Source: Porogramme epimiltina (Eukaryota > Basidiomycota > Agaricomycetes > Polyporales > Polyporaceae). Taken from it: a stretch of DNA of 16,941 nucleotides. Location: the NCBI GenBank assembly GCA_900155495.1, contig FTLJ01001648.1, forward strand, positions 1 through 16,941. The letters run 5' to 3'. Below, in pieces: positions 1-9,816 of the stretch. Made by a program: the position numbers and the translations under genes. The stretch's first letter is position 1. Every line of letters begins with the position of its first letter. The notes under the pieces were generated by a model. It saw nothing but the letters and a program-made list of their open reading frames with translations, had not been told where the DNA came from and made no database searches.

Positions 1-1138
1 TACCAGCCCCTCCCCCAGCACCACCCACTGCCCGCCCCCAACCACATGCCCCAGTCCACAGACGTCGCGTCCCCCAACATGTCCAACAAGCGCACCCGCC
101 ATGAACACGCGCCCACCGAGGACGCCTTCGTCAACGACCCCGACGCCGGTGAGAGCGGCCAGGACGACGATGACGACGACGAAAAGCCCAAGAGCGACAA
201 GAAGGCAGGCAGGAGAAAGATCAAGATTGAATTCATCCAGGACAAGTCCAGACGTCATATCACCTTCTCAAAGCGAAAGGCGGGTATCATGAAAAAGGTC
301 CGTCCCCTCTCCTCTCTCGTCCTTTCCCCTTTCGCGCGTCCTCAACTGTCTTTCCCCTCGCGTCCCGTCGTGTTCGCAGGCGTACGAGCTCTCCACCCTC
401 ACCGGCACCCAAGTGCTCCTGCTTGTCGTGTCCGAGACGGGTCTCGTCTACACCTTTACCACCGCGAAGCTCCAGCCTCTCGTTACCCAGCCCGAGGGCA
501 AGAACCTCATCCAAGCATGTCTCAACGCGCCCCACGGTCAGCTCCCCTCGTCCATGCCCGTAGGCACACCCATCAATCGCGCTTCGATGCCCATGCAGCA
601 CCCGCCTAACGTGCCCGGCGGGCTGTCCATCGGCTCCGGCTCCGGCAACAAGGAGGACGAGTCGGCGGACAACGAGGACGCCTCGGCCGCGTCGGGCGAC
701 GCGTCCCGCGCACCCTCGCGCAAGCGCCGCCGCGCGTCCTCGACCACCGCGCCCCCGCGCGGCAACACCTCGCCCCAAGTCTCCGCAGGCGTGCCTCCCG
801 GCGCGCCGAGCGCGTCTCCCAACGCCCGCCCGAACGCGATTCCCCCCGGCGCACCGCCGATCTCGATACCCGGCGTGCCGGGCGCGCTCCCCGTCGAGCA
901 CTCGCCGCGCCAGCAGGCCGCGCAGGCGCCGACCAGCCCAAACTATGCGCAGCCCGGGAGCTACCCGCCGCCAACGGCCGGCGGGGACCCCAACATGTAC
1001 GCGCAGCACCAGCCCGGCGGGTACCCGCCCGCACCCCAGCAACAGTACGGCGGGTACGGACACGACGGCGCGCCGCCCGCGCAGAACCCGTGGGCGGCGC
1101 CGCCTCCGCCGGTGCACGGCACGTACGGGAGGCGGTAG
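1..1138 (+). CDS. mcm1: MADS-box transcription factor, MCM1/SRF type (5' partial)
   Basis: DNA-binding transcription regulator of the SRF/Mcm1 class, which binds CArG/P-box sites as a dimer and recruits partner factors. Exons are 1-297 and 380-1138, with an 82-nt intron (GTCCGT...CGCAG). The frame is open from base 1 and reads a Q/H/P-rich segment before the first ATG at 46, so the true start probably lies outside the window; 351 residues are visible. A six-Asp acidic run and a Lys/Arg stretch precede the MADS domain at visible residues 71-128 (begins RRKIKIEFIQ, contains ITFSKRKAGIMKKAYELS). The SAM-like extension (LQPLVTQPEGKNLIQACLNA) follows at about 132-152. The intron falls inside the MADS domain after IMKK. 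The C-terminal part is disordered: an acidic Ser/Glu/Asp patch, a basic RKRRRASS patch that may be a nuclear signal, then a Pro/Gly/Gln/Tyr-rich tail. Identification as the SRF rather than MEF2 type rests on the domain and extension sequence. The orthology to Mcm1 is inferred. Confidence 0.93.
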
Positions 1139-1874
1139 GGCGCGTAGTGGAAGGAGCGCAGAGATATATTGGGCAGGATGACACACGGACCCTGCCTATA
1201 CGGACAAGGCTTGTTGCTCGTGTGGTGCACTCCGTCGCCGGGTTCCGTGGTCCGTTCTCTTTCTTTTCCCTTGCAATTTGGTGTGTACACGATGAATCTG
1301 CTTTCCCCCTTCTCCGCGCCTCGATTTCTTGCACGACTGTTGGTCCCCCCTGCCCCCTGCTTTCCCCATCCCTACCCTGCCCCATTCGCCCTCCCCCCAC
1401 CCACCCACTCCACTCTACCGTTCCCATATCCTTAAGTCCTTCAGTCTTGTCGCCGTCGATGGTTGGTCTTCCCCCCTTGATCATACGATACAATGTACGC
1501 TGTGACGTCGTCTCTCCGGGTCGCGCTGTAAACGCGGCGGTCTGTCCAAAGTATCCAAGTAGTAGTGTGTTGAATTATCTCGCTGTCGTCATCGTCGCCG
1601 TCCTCCCCTCCCCCCCCCCTCTCCGTACGCGTACATGCCAGCCCCCTGTGCCAAATAGTGCTTGCTTGCTTGCTCTCTCTGCACTCTGCCTTCCGCGCAG
1701 CCGACCGAAGCGAGCCGAACGCGCAAAAGGGGAAAAGCTGAGGCACGCGAACACGCATTCGCGCCCGATATTGTTTCGACGTTCTTTATGAACGCGGCCC
1801 GCTCTGGTGGGTCTCCTGCGCGCGTGTGTGTATGCGAAGACCCGAAATCGACGAGGACAGGGACGATCGGGCCC

Positions 1875-1888
1875 GCGGCGCGCGCCGC
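1875..1888. repeat. 14-bp perfect GC palindrome
   Basis: The sequence gcggcgcgcgccgc equals its own reverse complement. It sits about 70 bp upstream of the TATAAA at 1956, where a proximal promoter element could lie. It could also be a chance product of the very GC-rich context. Confidence 0.6.
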
Positions 1889-1955
1889 AATACAAATCAT
1901 CGGGGCGGCGGCCCAGCTCTCGCGTCGACGCTGAGGCCCGAGGGGGCCCGTGCTC

Positions 1956-1961
1956 TATAAA
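1956..1961 (+). promoter_or_regulatory. Orphan TATA box (TATAAA)
   Basis: A perfect TATAAA within gtgctctataaagcg, in a stretch that is otherwise strongly GC-rich, which makes it stand out. It is followed directly by an alternating purine-pyrimidine tract. The first ATG downstream on the same strand (2152) opens a frame of 127 codons ending at 2535 that matches no family I recognise. No gene can be assigned to this possible promoter. Confidence 0.3.
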
Positions 1962-1986
1962 GCGTGCGTGTGTGCGTGTGTGCGCG
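1962..1986. repeat. Alternating purine-pyrimidine (GT/GC) tract
   Basis: Twenty-five bases of uninterrupted G-C/G-T alternation, followed by two gcgcggg-type repeats up to about 2003. Such tracts can adopt left-handed Z-DNA under negative supercoiling; whether this one does is not shown. Confidence 0.7.
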
Positions 1987-2784
1987 GGTGCGCGGGTGCG
2001 CGCCTGGTTCTCGTCCTCGTTGTCTCGTTTTGGGGGCGGCGCCCTGGCCGCGCGCCGCGGAAGGGAAAACCTGGCCCCCACCCCCGCGCGCGAGATCTGC
2101 CCCCCGCCGGGGCACTACAAATTCATCATATTCAGTGGATCTTCGGGATCGATGATGCGGGTGCACATAAGCAGGTATTCTGTATATACTCAAGTACGCA
2201 GGTGCCTGCCGGGAGGGGCGCTGGCCTTTTCGTGGGTCGTTTCCGGGCGCGGGAGCCGGCGACGGGCGGCGCGGTCGGTGGCCGTCGTCCGCCCGCCCGC
2301 CTGCCCGCGCCCCGTCCTCCGCGTTCCGGAGGGGGGGTCGATCGCGGGGGCGGCGGGCCCTGCGCCACGCGCGCGAGGACGGATGCGGCTTGGTTCGCGG
2401 ACGCGGATGCGGACGTGCGCTAGTGATGACATCATTTCGTTCCTTTGCGTATTGTCTCCCATCTGCCTTGCGCGCGCGATTTCTTTACGACGTCCTTGGA
2501 CCACAATATCTGGATGTTCGTTCACGCCCCGTTGATGAGAGCTAAGCCTCTAGGCCTCGATCCGCAAGGCTGTACGTGGACTTGGATCCTTACCTTCCCC
2601 GTGAGCGAGCTGGACAATGAGGCCGCACAACCAGACCCGCTTCGCAACTCCCGCGTTCTCCGACGCCAAGGGGGGAGCTCTCGGCGCACCGTGAACCGCA
2701 AGCCCCTCTCGCCGGGGCACCTCCTACTAGGCCCAGGCGGGGCTGCGCGAATATTATGACGCCAAAACTTTGACATGAATGCGT

Positions 2785-2802
2785 CGGAGGTTCTGACCTC
2801 CG
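2785..2802. repeat. Perfect 7-bp hairpin
   Basis: Inverted repeat cggaggt / acctccg around the 4-base loop TCTG, about 30 bp downstream of a small AT-rich patch (aatattatgacg). No T-run follows, so it does not look like a Pol III terminator. Its role is unknown. Confidence 0.5.
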
Positions 2803-2900
2803 GCTCTATAGCCTGAGGCGCGCCCGGTCCCGAAGCAACCCCACACTGCCTGCGACTGCGCGCTGCACGTTGCGCGCCTTCTGCGGCTCGCGCATCGTTG

Positions 2901-2921
2901 GCGCGACGCGCGACGCGCGAC
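2901..2921. repeat. Short tandem repeat, three copies of GCGCGAC
   Basis: Three exact 7-bp units in a row, followed by gcc. It is likely a simple replication-slippage repeat in GC-rich intergenic DNA. Confidence 0.6.
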
Positions 2922-4196
2922 GCCTCGTTGTCGCCACCTCCGGTAACGCGGGGCGCGTCGTGGAGATGGACTGGTCGTTCGCCTGGATCGGCGACAGTCA
3001 TTTGGAGGTGGGCTTCATGGACGTGCTGTTCCTGGTCCCGTGCATGGCAGTTCCTCTCGAGACAGCTTCCCGAGCGCGGAGTCGATGCAGACTGTAGGAA
3101 GCAGCAGTTGGATGCCCGAAGGGAGGCGAAGGCGGATGAACCAAAGATGGCCTACAAATGCTGACATCTATTCTGGTTCTTTGATTCGCTGCGCCAAATC
3201 TCGCCGCCTTGAGATGGAGTTGGTCTCTGAGTAACTCTATTATCCTGTTTGCTGCATAGGATCGCATTGTTGGGGATATCTATTCTCGTTCATCATGCAA
3301 CACCTCAAACTGTTTCAATCACAAAGGCTCAAAGTGGCACACCCGGTCTGTAATTAGGTTGGCTGATATCTCCGACGTCGATTACTCCGGATACAACAAC
3401 AGTGTATAGAATGTGCGATGCGCATGCAGTTCGGTACGTTTGACATTTTCTGGATCACGTTGCACGTATATCACGCCGCCTTCAACGCGTTGGCATGCTT
3501 TCTAGACGAGTGTATAGGCGTTGGCGTCGAGTGGAACGGAAGGGGCGGGGACGGGGCGGGAGCGGAGGCGAAGAGGCTGACTTGGTGACGGATTGGGAAG
3601 GCCGCCATCGGAACGTCAGCCAAACACACTGCGGCGGACTGGAAAGCTTGATCTCGGTGTGGCGTGTGCGCTGTATCCGGCTAACCAGGGCGTCGAGCAG
3701 TGTGACGTCGCCATGATCGATCGAGAGGCGTGATCGAGCGACGGATCCGGCATCGACAGAAGGCTGGCTCCTGACAGCTCGAATCCAGATGGAGACGGCA
3801 GGCCCGCGCGCCAGACATATGGCTGGGGGCCGTCGCGCGCCCCTTTCGGCACACCTGCACGGGCACCGGGGCACGCGCGCCCGCCGTGTTCCGAACAGCA
3901 GGCGGCCTGCGCGCGCGAGGGGAGACGGCGATCCATGCCGTCGGTCGAGCCGGGCGCGGGCGACGTCAATCTCCAGCGAATCTCGTGCGGGGGGAGGAGA
4001 GATGCGCGACGCTGCGAGCCCGCCTCCATCAAGCTCAAGCTCGGGACGCTCCTGCTCCAGCGAGCCGCTGCGAGGCGCGATCGCGGCCGGTGGGAAGATC
4101 CCGCGCCGGTGCTGGGCCGGCCCATATCCGTCGCGGGGGAAACGCGCGGGGACGTATGTTGTACGTACGCCGTGCGCCTTCTCCCGGAGGGCGAGC

Positions 4197-4216
4197 GCAC
4201 CCGCGCGGGCGGGTGC
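4197..4216. repeat. GC-rich hairpin, 7-bp stem
   Basis: Arms gcacccg and cgggtgc flank a 6-base loop. It lies inside the gene-poor block near other short palindromes and has no assigned function. Confidence 0.4.
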
Positions 4217-4299
4217 GGGCGCGGCGGCGAATCTCTGCAGGTGGGAGGGGCCCCTGTCCCCCGCGCGAGATTGGGTGCGCAGATGGAGATGCGGACGCG

Positions 4300-4311
4300 C
4301 ATCTGCAGATG
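4300..4311. repeat. 12-bp perfect palindrome catctgcagatg
   Basis: The palindrome is self-complementary and sits in a cluster of related AGATG/CATCT words between about 4277 and 4330. Its left half also pairs with gcagatg at 4279-4285. It could be a dimeric-factor site or a chance cluster. Confidence 0.45.
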
Positions 4312-5865
4312 TGCCCCGCCAGATGCGCGTGCGCGTATGGCAGGCAGGTCTAGCCCGGCCGCGCAGGCGCCCGTCTCCGCCCGTCTCGAGCCCCCAACGC
4401 CGCCCCGCATGGTCTTGCGGAGTCCGCTCGGGCGACGAACGTTGAAACGTTCACGGGCGAAGCGGGTCTGGGGGGCACGCCTGAGATCTGCTGGAAGATT
4501 GCGCAGGGCCAGCGGGCGCGGGCGCATCGCGCCCGAGTCCCAGATGCGGCGCAAGGATCTTGGCGGGTGTCTGTTTCGAGTAGGCAGGAACGGATGCGGT
4601 AGTCGCCCACTCGTTGCGCGGGGCCAGCGCGTGGTGCAATGCGCGGGCGCTGCAGGAGAAACTGCGACGCGGTCGCGCGTTTTGAACTTTGGGGGTGCGC
4701 CGCGCGACCGGGCTCCCTGGAGGGCGGAGAGCAGTGGCGGCCCAACGTGGTCCGTCGCGTGTTGTGGAATCGCACAACCTGCTCTGGGCCGAGGACATGG
4801 CGTCACGCATGTGGGCTGATCTATCGCGCCCCGCCCACGAGAGTCCGGGCGAGTGGAAATGGCCCTCGCGCCGCTGGGGGTGGGTGGGTGGGGCGACCCG
4901 CTCCTCGTACCCCGCGGAGGCGCGGATGCGCAGCCATCTCCGCTGCGTCAGATAGGCTGCCGTTCTCGCAGGGATGCGGAGACCTTTGGGTTGTGTCAGT
5001 GGAAGCTATCGTGATGAGTGAGTGGACGTAAACGGAGGAGGGTGGGTCGAGGCCTGAGTGGGCATCTCTGCCCTTACTAACCCCGCGCGTGTCCTGAGGC
5101 AACGCTTCTTTCTGACCGACGTCCTGGGCGGCCATGGTCGGCTCGGTTGACGGCATGCTAGATTAAGGGAAACGCCTGGTGTGGCGTGTCCTCTCAGCTC
5201 ATGACCGAGATTTGTGACTGCGCGGGCGGGTGTACGCCGAACGTTAGGGCGGTAGGAGGATGGCTAGAACCCATACGTACTAGTGTGTACGGGCGGCGGT
5301 GGCTCCTGGAACCACATGTCCACGTCCTGGGATTCGAACTTCGTTGGATCGCGAACGGGCTGCGGCGAGCACCAGGACCTGGAATGAATGATTGCGGGCG
5401 ATGCGCGATGTGCAAGATGTCGTCAGTGGGACACGACCACCTGTTGGATTTGACAAAGGTGGGATTCGAGCTCAGCTGTACAGTAAAGTATCGGAATACG
5501 GAAAGAACTCACCCGTTCCACAACACACGTACGATGTCGGACAAACATTCTTAAGCAGCGAGGGCAAGCATACTCGCATATATCCTGCCTGCCTTCATTT
5601 CTTCGATAGTTGTGCGGACACATCGGTCGAACGGACTTAGTATTGGGAGGGGGACGCGGGAGACGACGGACAAGAGCCAAGACACATGAAGCGCCTGTGG
5701 GGAGTGTGGCGAGCATGGATTTGGTAAACGATCGGCACGACGGCGACGCAGCGGAGGACGACCCAGCCTGACTCTGCGCCAGTCTCTGCCAGCGAGCGTT
5801 GGAATCCCCACCTCTTCGATCTCAGAACCGCTGCCCGCTGCCCGATCCGTCTCTGAGCCTGGGCC

Positions 5866-7858
5866 ATGTCCGACTCCGCAAGCTGCAGGATCCTCGTCGT
5901 CTCCCCGACCGCCGCCCGCGCCCACCAGTTCGTGCAACGTATGCATCCGTCCCGCATCGCCTCCCGTGCTTGCGCCCAATGACCCAACAGGTGTCCAAGC
6001 GCTCTCGGCCGCCCTGCACGGATCGCCCCCGACGGCGCACACGACGAGCGAGGGCACCGACGCCGCGCAGGAGCCTCGCGCGCCCCAGACGTCCGTCTCG
6101 ACCGGCGCGGATCCGCTCGCGCCGGGGAGCAGCACGAGCATCCCGTGGACGATCGTGAACAAGTACTACACCGCCGACGTCCACTTCGAGACCCATGAGT
6201 TTGAGCACTTCCGTGTCATCCACGCCGTCGGCGTCCCGGCGATCATCTACGTGTGGGGGCCGGGCGAGGTGAGTGTTCCGTGCATGCGTGCCGCTTCTTG
6301 TCTTCGCTGGATTCACGGCACACCCCCCGGCCGGTGGGATTAGCCCTATAGAGAGCACGTCCCCGAGATCGCGCAGAAGGTGCAGCATTACGACCCCGAG
6401 GTGTCTCTGGCGGTGCGGTTCGGGGAGGCCGCTCCAACTCCCTCCCCGTCCCCACCAGGGGTAGACGACGACAACCTCGACGAGTTTCTCTCGACGCACG
6501 GGTTCGAGTTCGTAGAAGGGGAGCGCGCGTATCGCAGACCGACACAAGATGCGGGCAGACATTCAGACGACGAGGATTCAGGTGTGCCCTCTTGATCCGT
6601 GCCCATTTCTTTCACTTACATAGGGGTGCCGTTGCTCTCGATAGGAATCCCGGGCCTTCCGCGGGTTATTGACGCGCTGAGCACTATCATGTGGCCATCC
6701 ATCGTGCAGTCCGAGGCGACACGGCAACGTAAATCGCGCGCGCGAGACCTTATCGGCTGGGCACTGGAGGAAGAGGGTGACGACGGGCTCCGGGCTCTCA
6801 TCCCCGGAAAGCCTGCAGCAGTTGCAGAGACAGAAGCGGAGGCGTCAGGTGCGACTTCGAAAGCATCGAAGCGCAAGAGCCGGATGCAACGCGAGATGGA
6901 GGAGCTTGAGAGGTGGCTGGAGGATGAGGAATCTGGATCGGGCCTCAAGTACAGCCGGAATAACAAGGACGGTAAAGTCTCAGAAGCCGGAGAAAGGCTC
7001 CCTGAATCTACGAAGCAGGCGGAAGAGGACGCGGCGGCGAGCGTATGGGTCACCAACGCGTCGGTGTCCTCCGCAGAGGACTGGGAGGACATGCTCACCC
7101 CGCCCACGATCCGTACGCCGCGCGGGGACGCCTTCCCCAGCATCCCATCACCTTCTAGAGATGATGACGACGACGACGGCTCGGACGCAGCGACAGAGCA
7201 CGGATTCGAGGACGACTTCGCGGACTTCGTCTCCGCGACGGGCCCGCACGCACACACGGGAGCCCACCTCCACCCGGACCCGACGCGGCCGCTCGAGGTG
7301 CGCTACGACGACGCGGGCCGGCTCACGCCCGCGCACACGGGCATGCAGGCCTACCGCTCGCTCGGGTCCGTGTCCGACTTTGGCGCGGACGACAGCATGA
7401 GCGTCGCGAACCTCAGCGTGGACGCGGGCGCGTACGGCGCGCTGCCCGATGACGACGACGACCTCGACCTCGACGCCGAAGACGACCCGGAGCTGCCTTC
7501 CCGCGCGGAGATTTTGGAGACGTCGAGGAAGCTGTTCGGCGCCGCGGCGTTCACCCCAGTCCCGGAGCCCGAGGGGCCTCCTGGCCACTCCTCAGGTGCG
7601 CCGCCGGGGCCCAAGGGGACGCAGACGGCGTCGGCGGACTCGTCGTTGGACGCGGACGAGAGTGACGCGGAGGAGTCGTTCGCCGAGTTCGACCTGTCGC
7701 GCGTGTTCAGCGCGCTGCAGGGCATGAAGGACGAGATCGCGGGCATGGGCGACGAGGACGAGCGGCGGCGGGCTGCGGCGCGGGTTGCGCTGGGGTTGGT
7801 GTACGGGCTGGGTGTTGGTGACAAGCCTGGGAGGGCGGAGGAGGCGGGTGCGGCGTAG
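5866..7858 (+). CDS. AAGAB: Alpha/gamma-adaptin-binding protein p34 (Irc6-like)
   Basis: Assembly chaperone of clathrin adaptor complexes AP-1 and AP-2 in the cytosol, by family knowledge of mammalian AAGAB. Exons are 5866-5938, 5991-6268, 6344-6581 and 6624-7858; introns are 52, 75 and 42 nt; 607 residues. The ATG in gggccATGt is the first in frame before the conserved core. The N-terminal pseudo-GTPase-like domain begins CRILVVSPTAARAHQFVQR, where the usual Gly-Lys-Ser of a P-loop is absent, as expected for this family. Core motifs follow: IPWTIVNKYYTADVHF, VPAIIYVWGPGE, then GFEFVEG and GLPRVIDALSTIMWPS (about 205-222). The middle is acidic and disordered, with a charged helix (MQREMEELERWLEDEE) near 285-300 and several Asp runs. 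The C-terminus (about 552-592, FSALQGMKDEIAGM then a basic-acidic helix) matches the family's conserved C-terminal helix. It is longer than the animal protein because of the acidic middle. Confidence 0.9.
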
Positions 7859-8709
7859 GGCTTCGTGGGTGCTGGTTCTTCGGGTGCTGGTGCTTGAGGT
7901 GAGGAACTGGTTATTGGGACACTGGACGTGCTGCTCATGCTTGCTTTTAGCTTTTTCGTTTTGATCACTTCATTGCGTAGGGACACTGGTTGTGGCTGTC
8001 GTGCTGGATGCAATCGCTATGCATGCTTGCTTTCATCTCTTTTACTAGACATGATTCCCCTACTATCTGAGGTCGATTTGACTCTGGCGGTGCGTAAAAC
8101 GCTCACGGAAGAATATTTCAAAGCAAATGTCGACTTTCTCTCTGGTCACGTTCTATGCTAACAGCATCTTGCACGATACTGACACCACTCAAGCATCTGC
8201 AGTACGCAATGCTTTGAGGAGCCTATCTTCGTTTCATGAAGAGCTCGGAAGATGAGCAATGATGAATAGTATGGGCTACTCTGTAGCGTTCTCGCCGACC
8301 TGCGACTTACGAACACCGGTTTATATTTTACTAATCCTGTCACCTGCAATTGAGAAGAACATCGAGCATGCAATATTAGCACGCTCCTATCGGTGGGCCC
8401 TTAGATATCTCCGATGACGCCATCCGACTGAAAGAAGACAGTGTTGTCTAACGCAATACCAGGCCTTCCTTGCCTCTCACATGACCCGAAACTACAGGAA
8501 ACTACCGCTCCCCTTGCCTAAAGATGCACGCACTGGGCTCACACCGCCCACTCCATCCAACTATATTCTCCACCTCCATCCCACGAGGCCCCACGTGTTT
8601 CCTTTGCTGGAAGAGGCGGGCTCCCGACGTTCCCGGTCTACTCTTCTACTGCGCGGCTCCTGCTGCGACATAAAGATCACCAGAACCTCTGCCCAACGGC
8701 CAAGCAACG
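7859..8709. other. Intergenic region between p34 and the CmcJ-type gene
   Basis: About 850 bp holding the p34 3' UTR and the upstream region of the oxygenase gene. The part from about 7920 to 8460 is clearly more AT-rich than the coding DNA, and I see no conserved protein or RNA there. The last 120 bp are pyrimidine-rich and contain a CACGTG box. A C-box-like ATGATGA near 8261 has no D box at a suitable distance. Confidence 0.6.
8592..8597. promoter_or_regulatory. CACGTG E-box upstream of the CmcJ-type gene
   Basis: Palindromic CACGTG 113 bp before the start codon at 8710, a plausible promoter position. In fungi this core is bound by bHLH factors of the Cbf1/Pho4 type. Function here is inferred from position only. 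Confidence 0.3.
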
Positions 8710-9673
8710 ATGGCGGCTACAGTCCTCTCCCCACCCGTGGCCCCCCACGACGTCCCGACGACTCTGAACTACTACGCGCCCCTCGGGGACCCCTCGACGC
8801 CTCCGTACCGCTACATCTGGGGCGCGCCCGCCGGCACGCCCGAGCACAACCTCGGGGAGGACCCACGCCCGGTCGTGGTGCACGACGCGCGGGGGCGGGA
8901 GGAAGAGTTCTCACTCGACGTGCAGGGCTTCCAGTTCGTCCGCCACACGAGCGCGGAGACCGAGTTCGTGGACGAGGCCCGCATCACGGGGGCGTACTAC
9001 GCCGAGGCGGAGAAGGTGCTCAAGGAGGTGACGGGCGCGAAGAGGGTGCTCATCTTTGACCACACGATTCGGTATGTACCAAAATGCGGGCGCGGAGGTT
9101 GCACCTGGTTGACCTTGGTCGATTATTTCAGGCGCCACGCAGACAAAGACGGTACTCTGCCTCGTAACCAGTCGCGCGGCCCCGTGGTAAGCCCCGCGTC
9201 GTCCGTACTGTCTCTTTCGCTCACATCCCCCGCAGGAGCGCGTGCACATCGACCAGACGTACGAGGCCTCCGTCAAACGCGTGCACCAGCTGCTCGGCGC
9301 CGACGCGCCGCGGCTCCTGCAGGGGCGCGTGCGGCTCGTGAACCTCTGGCGGCCGATCGCGCACGCGGTGCACCACAGCCCGCTCGGGCTCTCGGACTGG
9401 CGCACGCTCGACGCGCGCGACCTCGTGCCGGTGCGGTACGTGTACCCGGACCGCGAGGGCGCGACGTTCAGCGTGCGCTACAGCGCCGCGCACCGCTGGT
9501 GGTACCTCTCGGGCCAGACGACGGGCGAGGTCACGCTCATCAAGTGCTACGACTCGGAGACGGGCTGCGCGCGGCTCACGCCGCACTCGGCGTTCCGGGA
9601 CTCGTCGAGCCCGGAGGATGCGCCTCATAGGCAGTCGATCGAGTTGAGGGCGCTGTTGTTCGACGAGGAGTAG
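8710..9673 (+). CDS. CmcJ/NvfI/EfuI-family putative non-heme iron oxygenase
   Basis: Member of the fungal family that includes AsaB and NvfI and is often annotated as a methyltransferase or GA4-desaturase-like protein. Studied members are Fe(II)/2-oxoglutarate-type oxygenases of secondary metabolism; the substrate here is unknown. Exons are 8710-9071, 9132-9186 and 9236-9673; introns are 60 and 49 nt; 284 residues, normal for the family. Conserved segments are LNYYAPLGD near the N-terminus, VLIFDHTIR, RVHIDQTYEAS, LVNLWRPI, HRWWYLSGQT, LIKCYDS, LTPHSAFRD and SIELRALLF. His143 and Asp145 (HID) with His225 (HRWWY) are the likely metal triad, by analogy. There is no signal peptide or membrane segment, so it is probably cytosolic. 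Nearby genes are housekeeping, so it appears to stand alone. The first intron is a multiple of three and has no stop, so a 304-residue retained form is possible. Confidence 0.88.
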
Positions 9674-9816
9674 ATGGAGAGAACTGAGGGTGTTCTCTTG
9701 TTTACTCGCGATTTGTGATGTGGCGACGTGTTCTGGTCTGTTGGTTGTATAGTGGCCCAGAAAGATCTGTATAGTAGCGGTGGCAGAAGAGACAGAAAAA
9801 CAATAAAATCGTACAA
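9674..9816. other. Convergent 3' junction between the oxygenase and MRT4 genes
   Basis: Only 143 bp separate the two stop codons. The stretch is AT-rich compared with the genes and must hold the ends of both transcripts, so the mRNAs probably overlap as antisense tails. Confidence 0.6.
9802..9807 (+). terminator. AATAAA polyadenylation signal of the oxygenase gene
   Basis: Exact AATAAA 129 nt after the stop codon at 9671-9673. Cleavage at the usual 10-30 nt downstream would fall at or inside the 3' end of the opposite-strand MRT4 coding region. It is a candidate only, since fungal poly(A) signals are loose. Confidence 0.5.

Larger units (their letters stand above)
1139..5865. other. Long intergenic block with no credible protein gene
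   Basis: About 4.7 kb between the MADS gene and p34. The first few hundred bases are presumably the 3' UTR of the MADS gene. Long open frames occur on both strands, for example 3935-4819 plus and 3616-4806 minus. They overlap each other, are rich in Arg, Pro, Ala and Gly, and resemble no family I know. This is what GC-rich DNA poor in stop codons produces, so I do not call them genes. The block holds a poly-C run near 1608-1618, a TTGC repeat near 1661-1676, an orphan TATA-box stretch near 1956, a 7-bp tandem repeat at 2901-2921 and several hairpins. The part from about 3170 to 3480 is visibly more AT-rich than its surroundings. I see no transposase, reverse transcriptase, tRNA or 5S RNA. Confidence 0.6.

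Noticed and set aside
287..1186. 299-codon minus-strand frame opposite the MADS gene
   Set aside because: It is the mirror of a GC-rich coding exon, highly Arg-rich, with no family resemblance; the plus strand carries a clear MADS domain.
1790..2081. Arg/Pro-rich minus-strand frame (168 aa) over the TATA-box region
   Set aside because: It reads through a GT/GC simple repeat and has no domain or conservation clue.
3616..4819. Long overlapping open frames on both strands (294 aa plus, 396 aa minus, 218 aa plus)
   Set aside because: They overlap one another, are dominated by Arg/Pro/Ala/Gly, and show no domain, no intron-supported extension and no start context. High GC with few stop codons explains them.
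5008..5058. GTGATGA and CTGA, like C and D boxes of a snoRNA
   Set aside because: The boxes are too close together and no terminal stem forms around them.
5325..5475. Two GGGATTCGA words resembling tRNA T-loops
   Set aside because: Neither has pairing T-stem arms, an acceptor stem or an A box at the right distance on either strand.
8258..8432. ATGATGA followed by CTGA, a possible C/D snoRNA
   Set aside because: The two boxes are about 165 nt apart without a flanking stem, which is too long for a typical C/D RNA.
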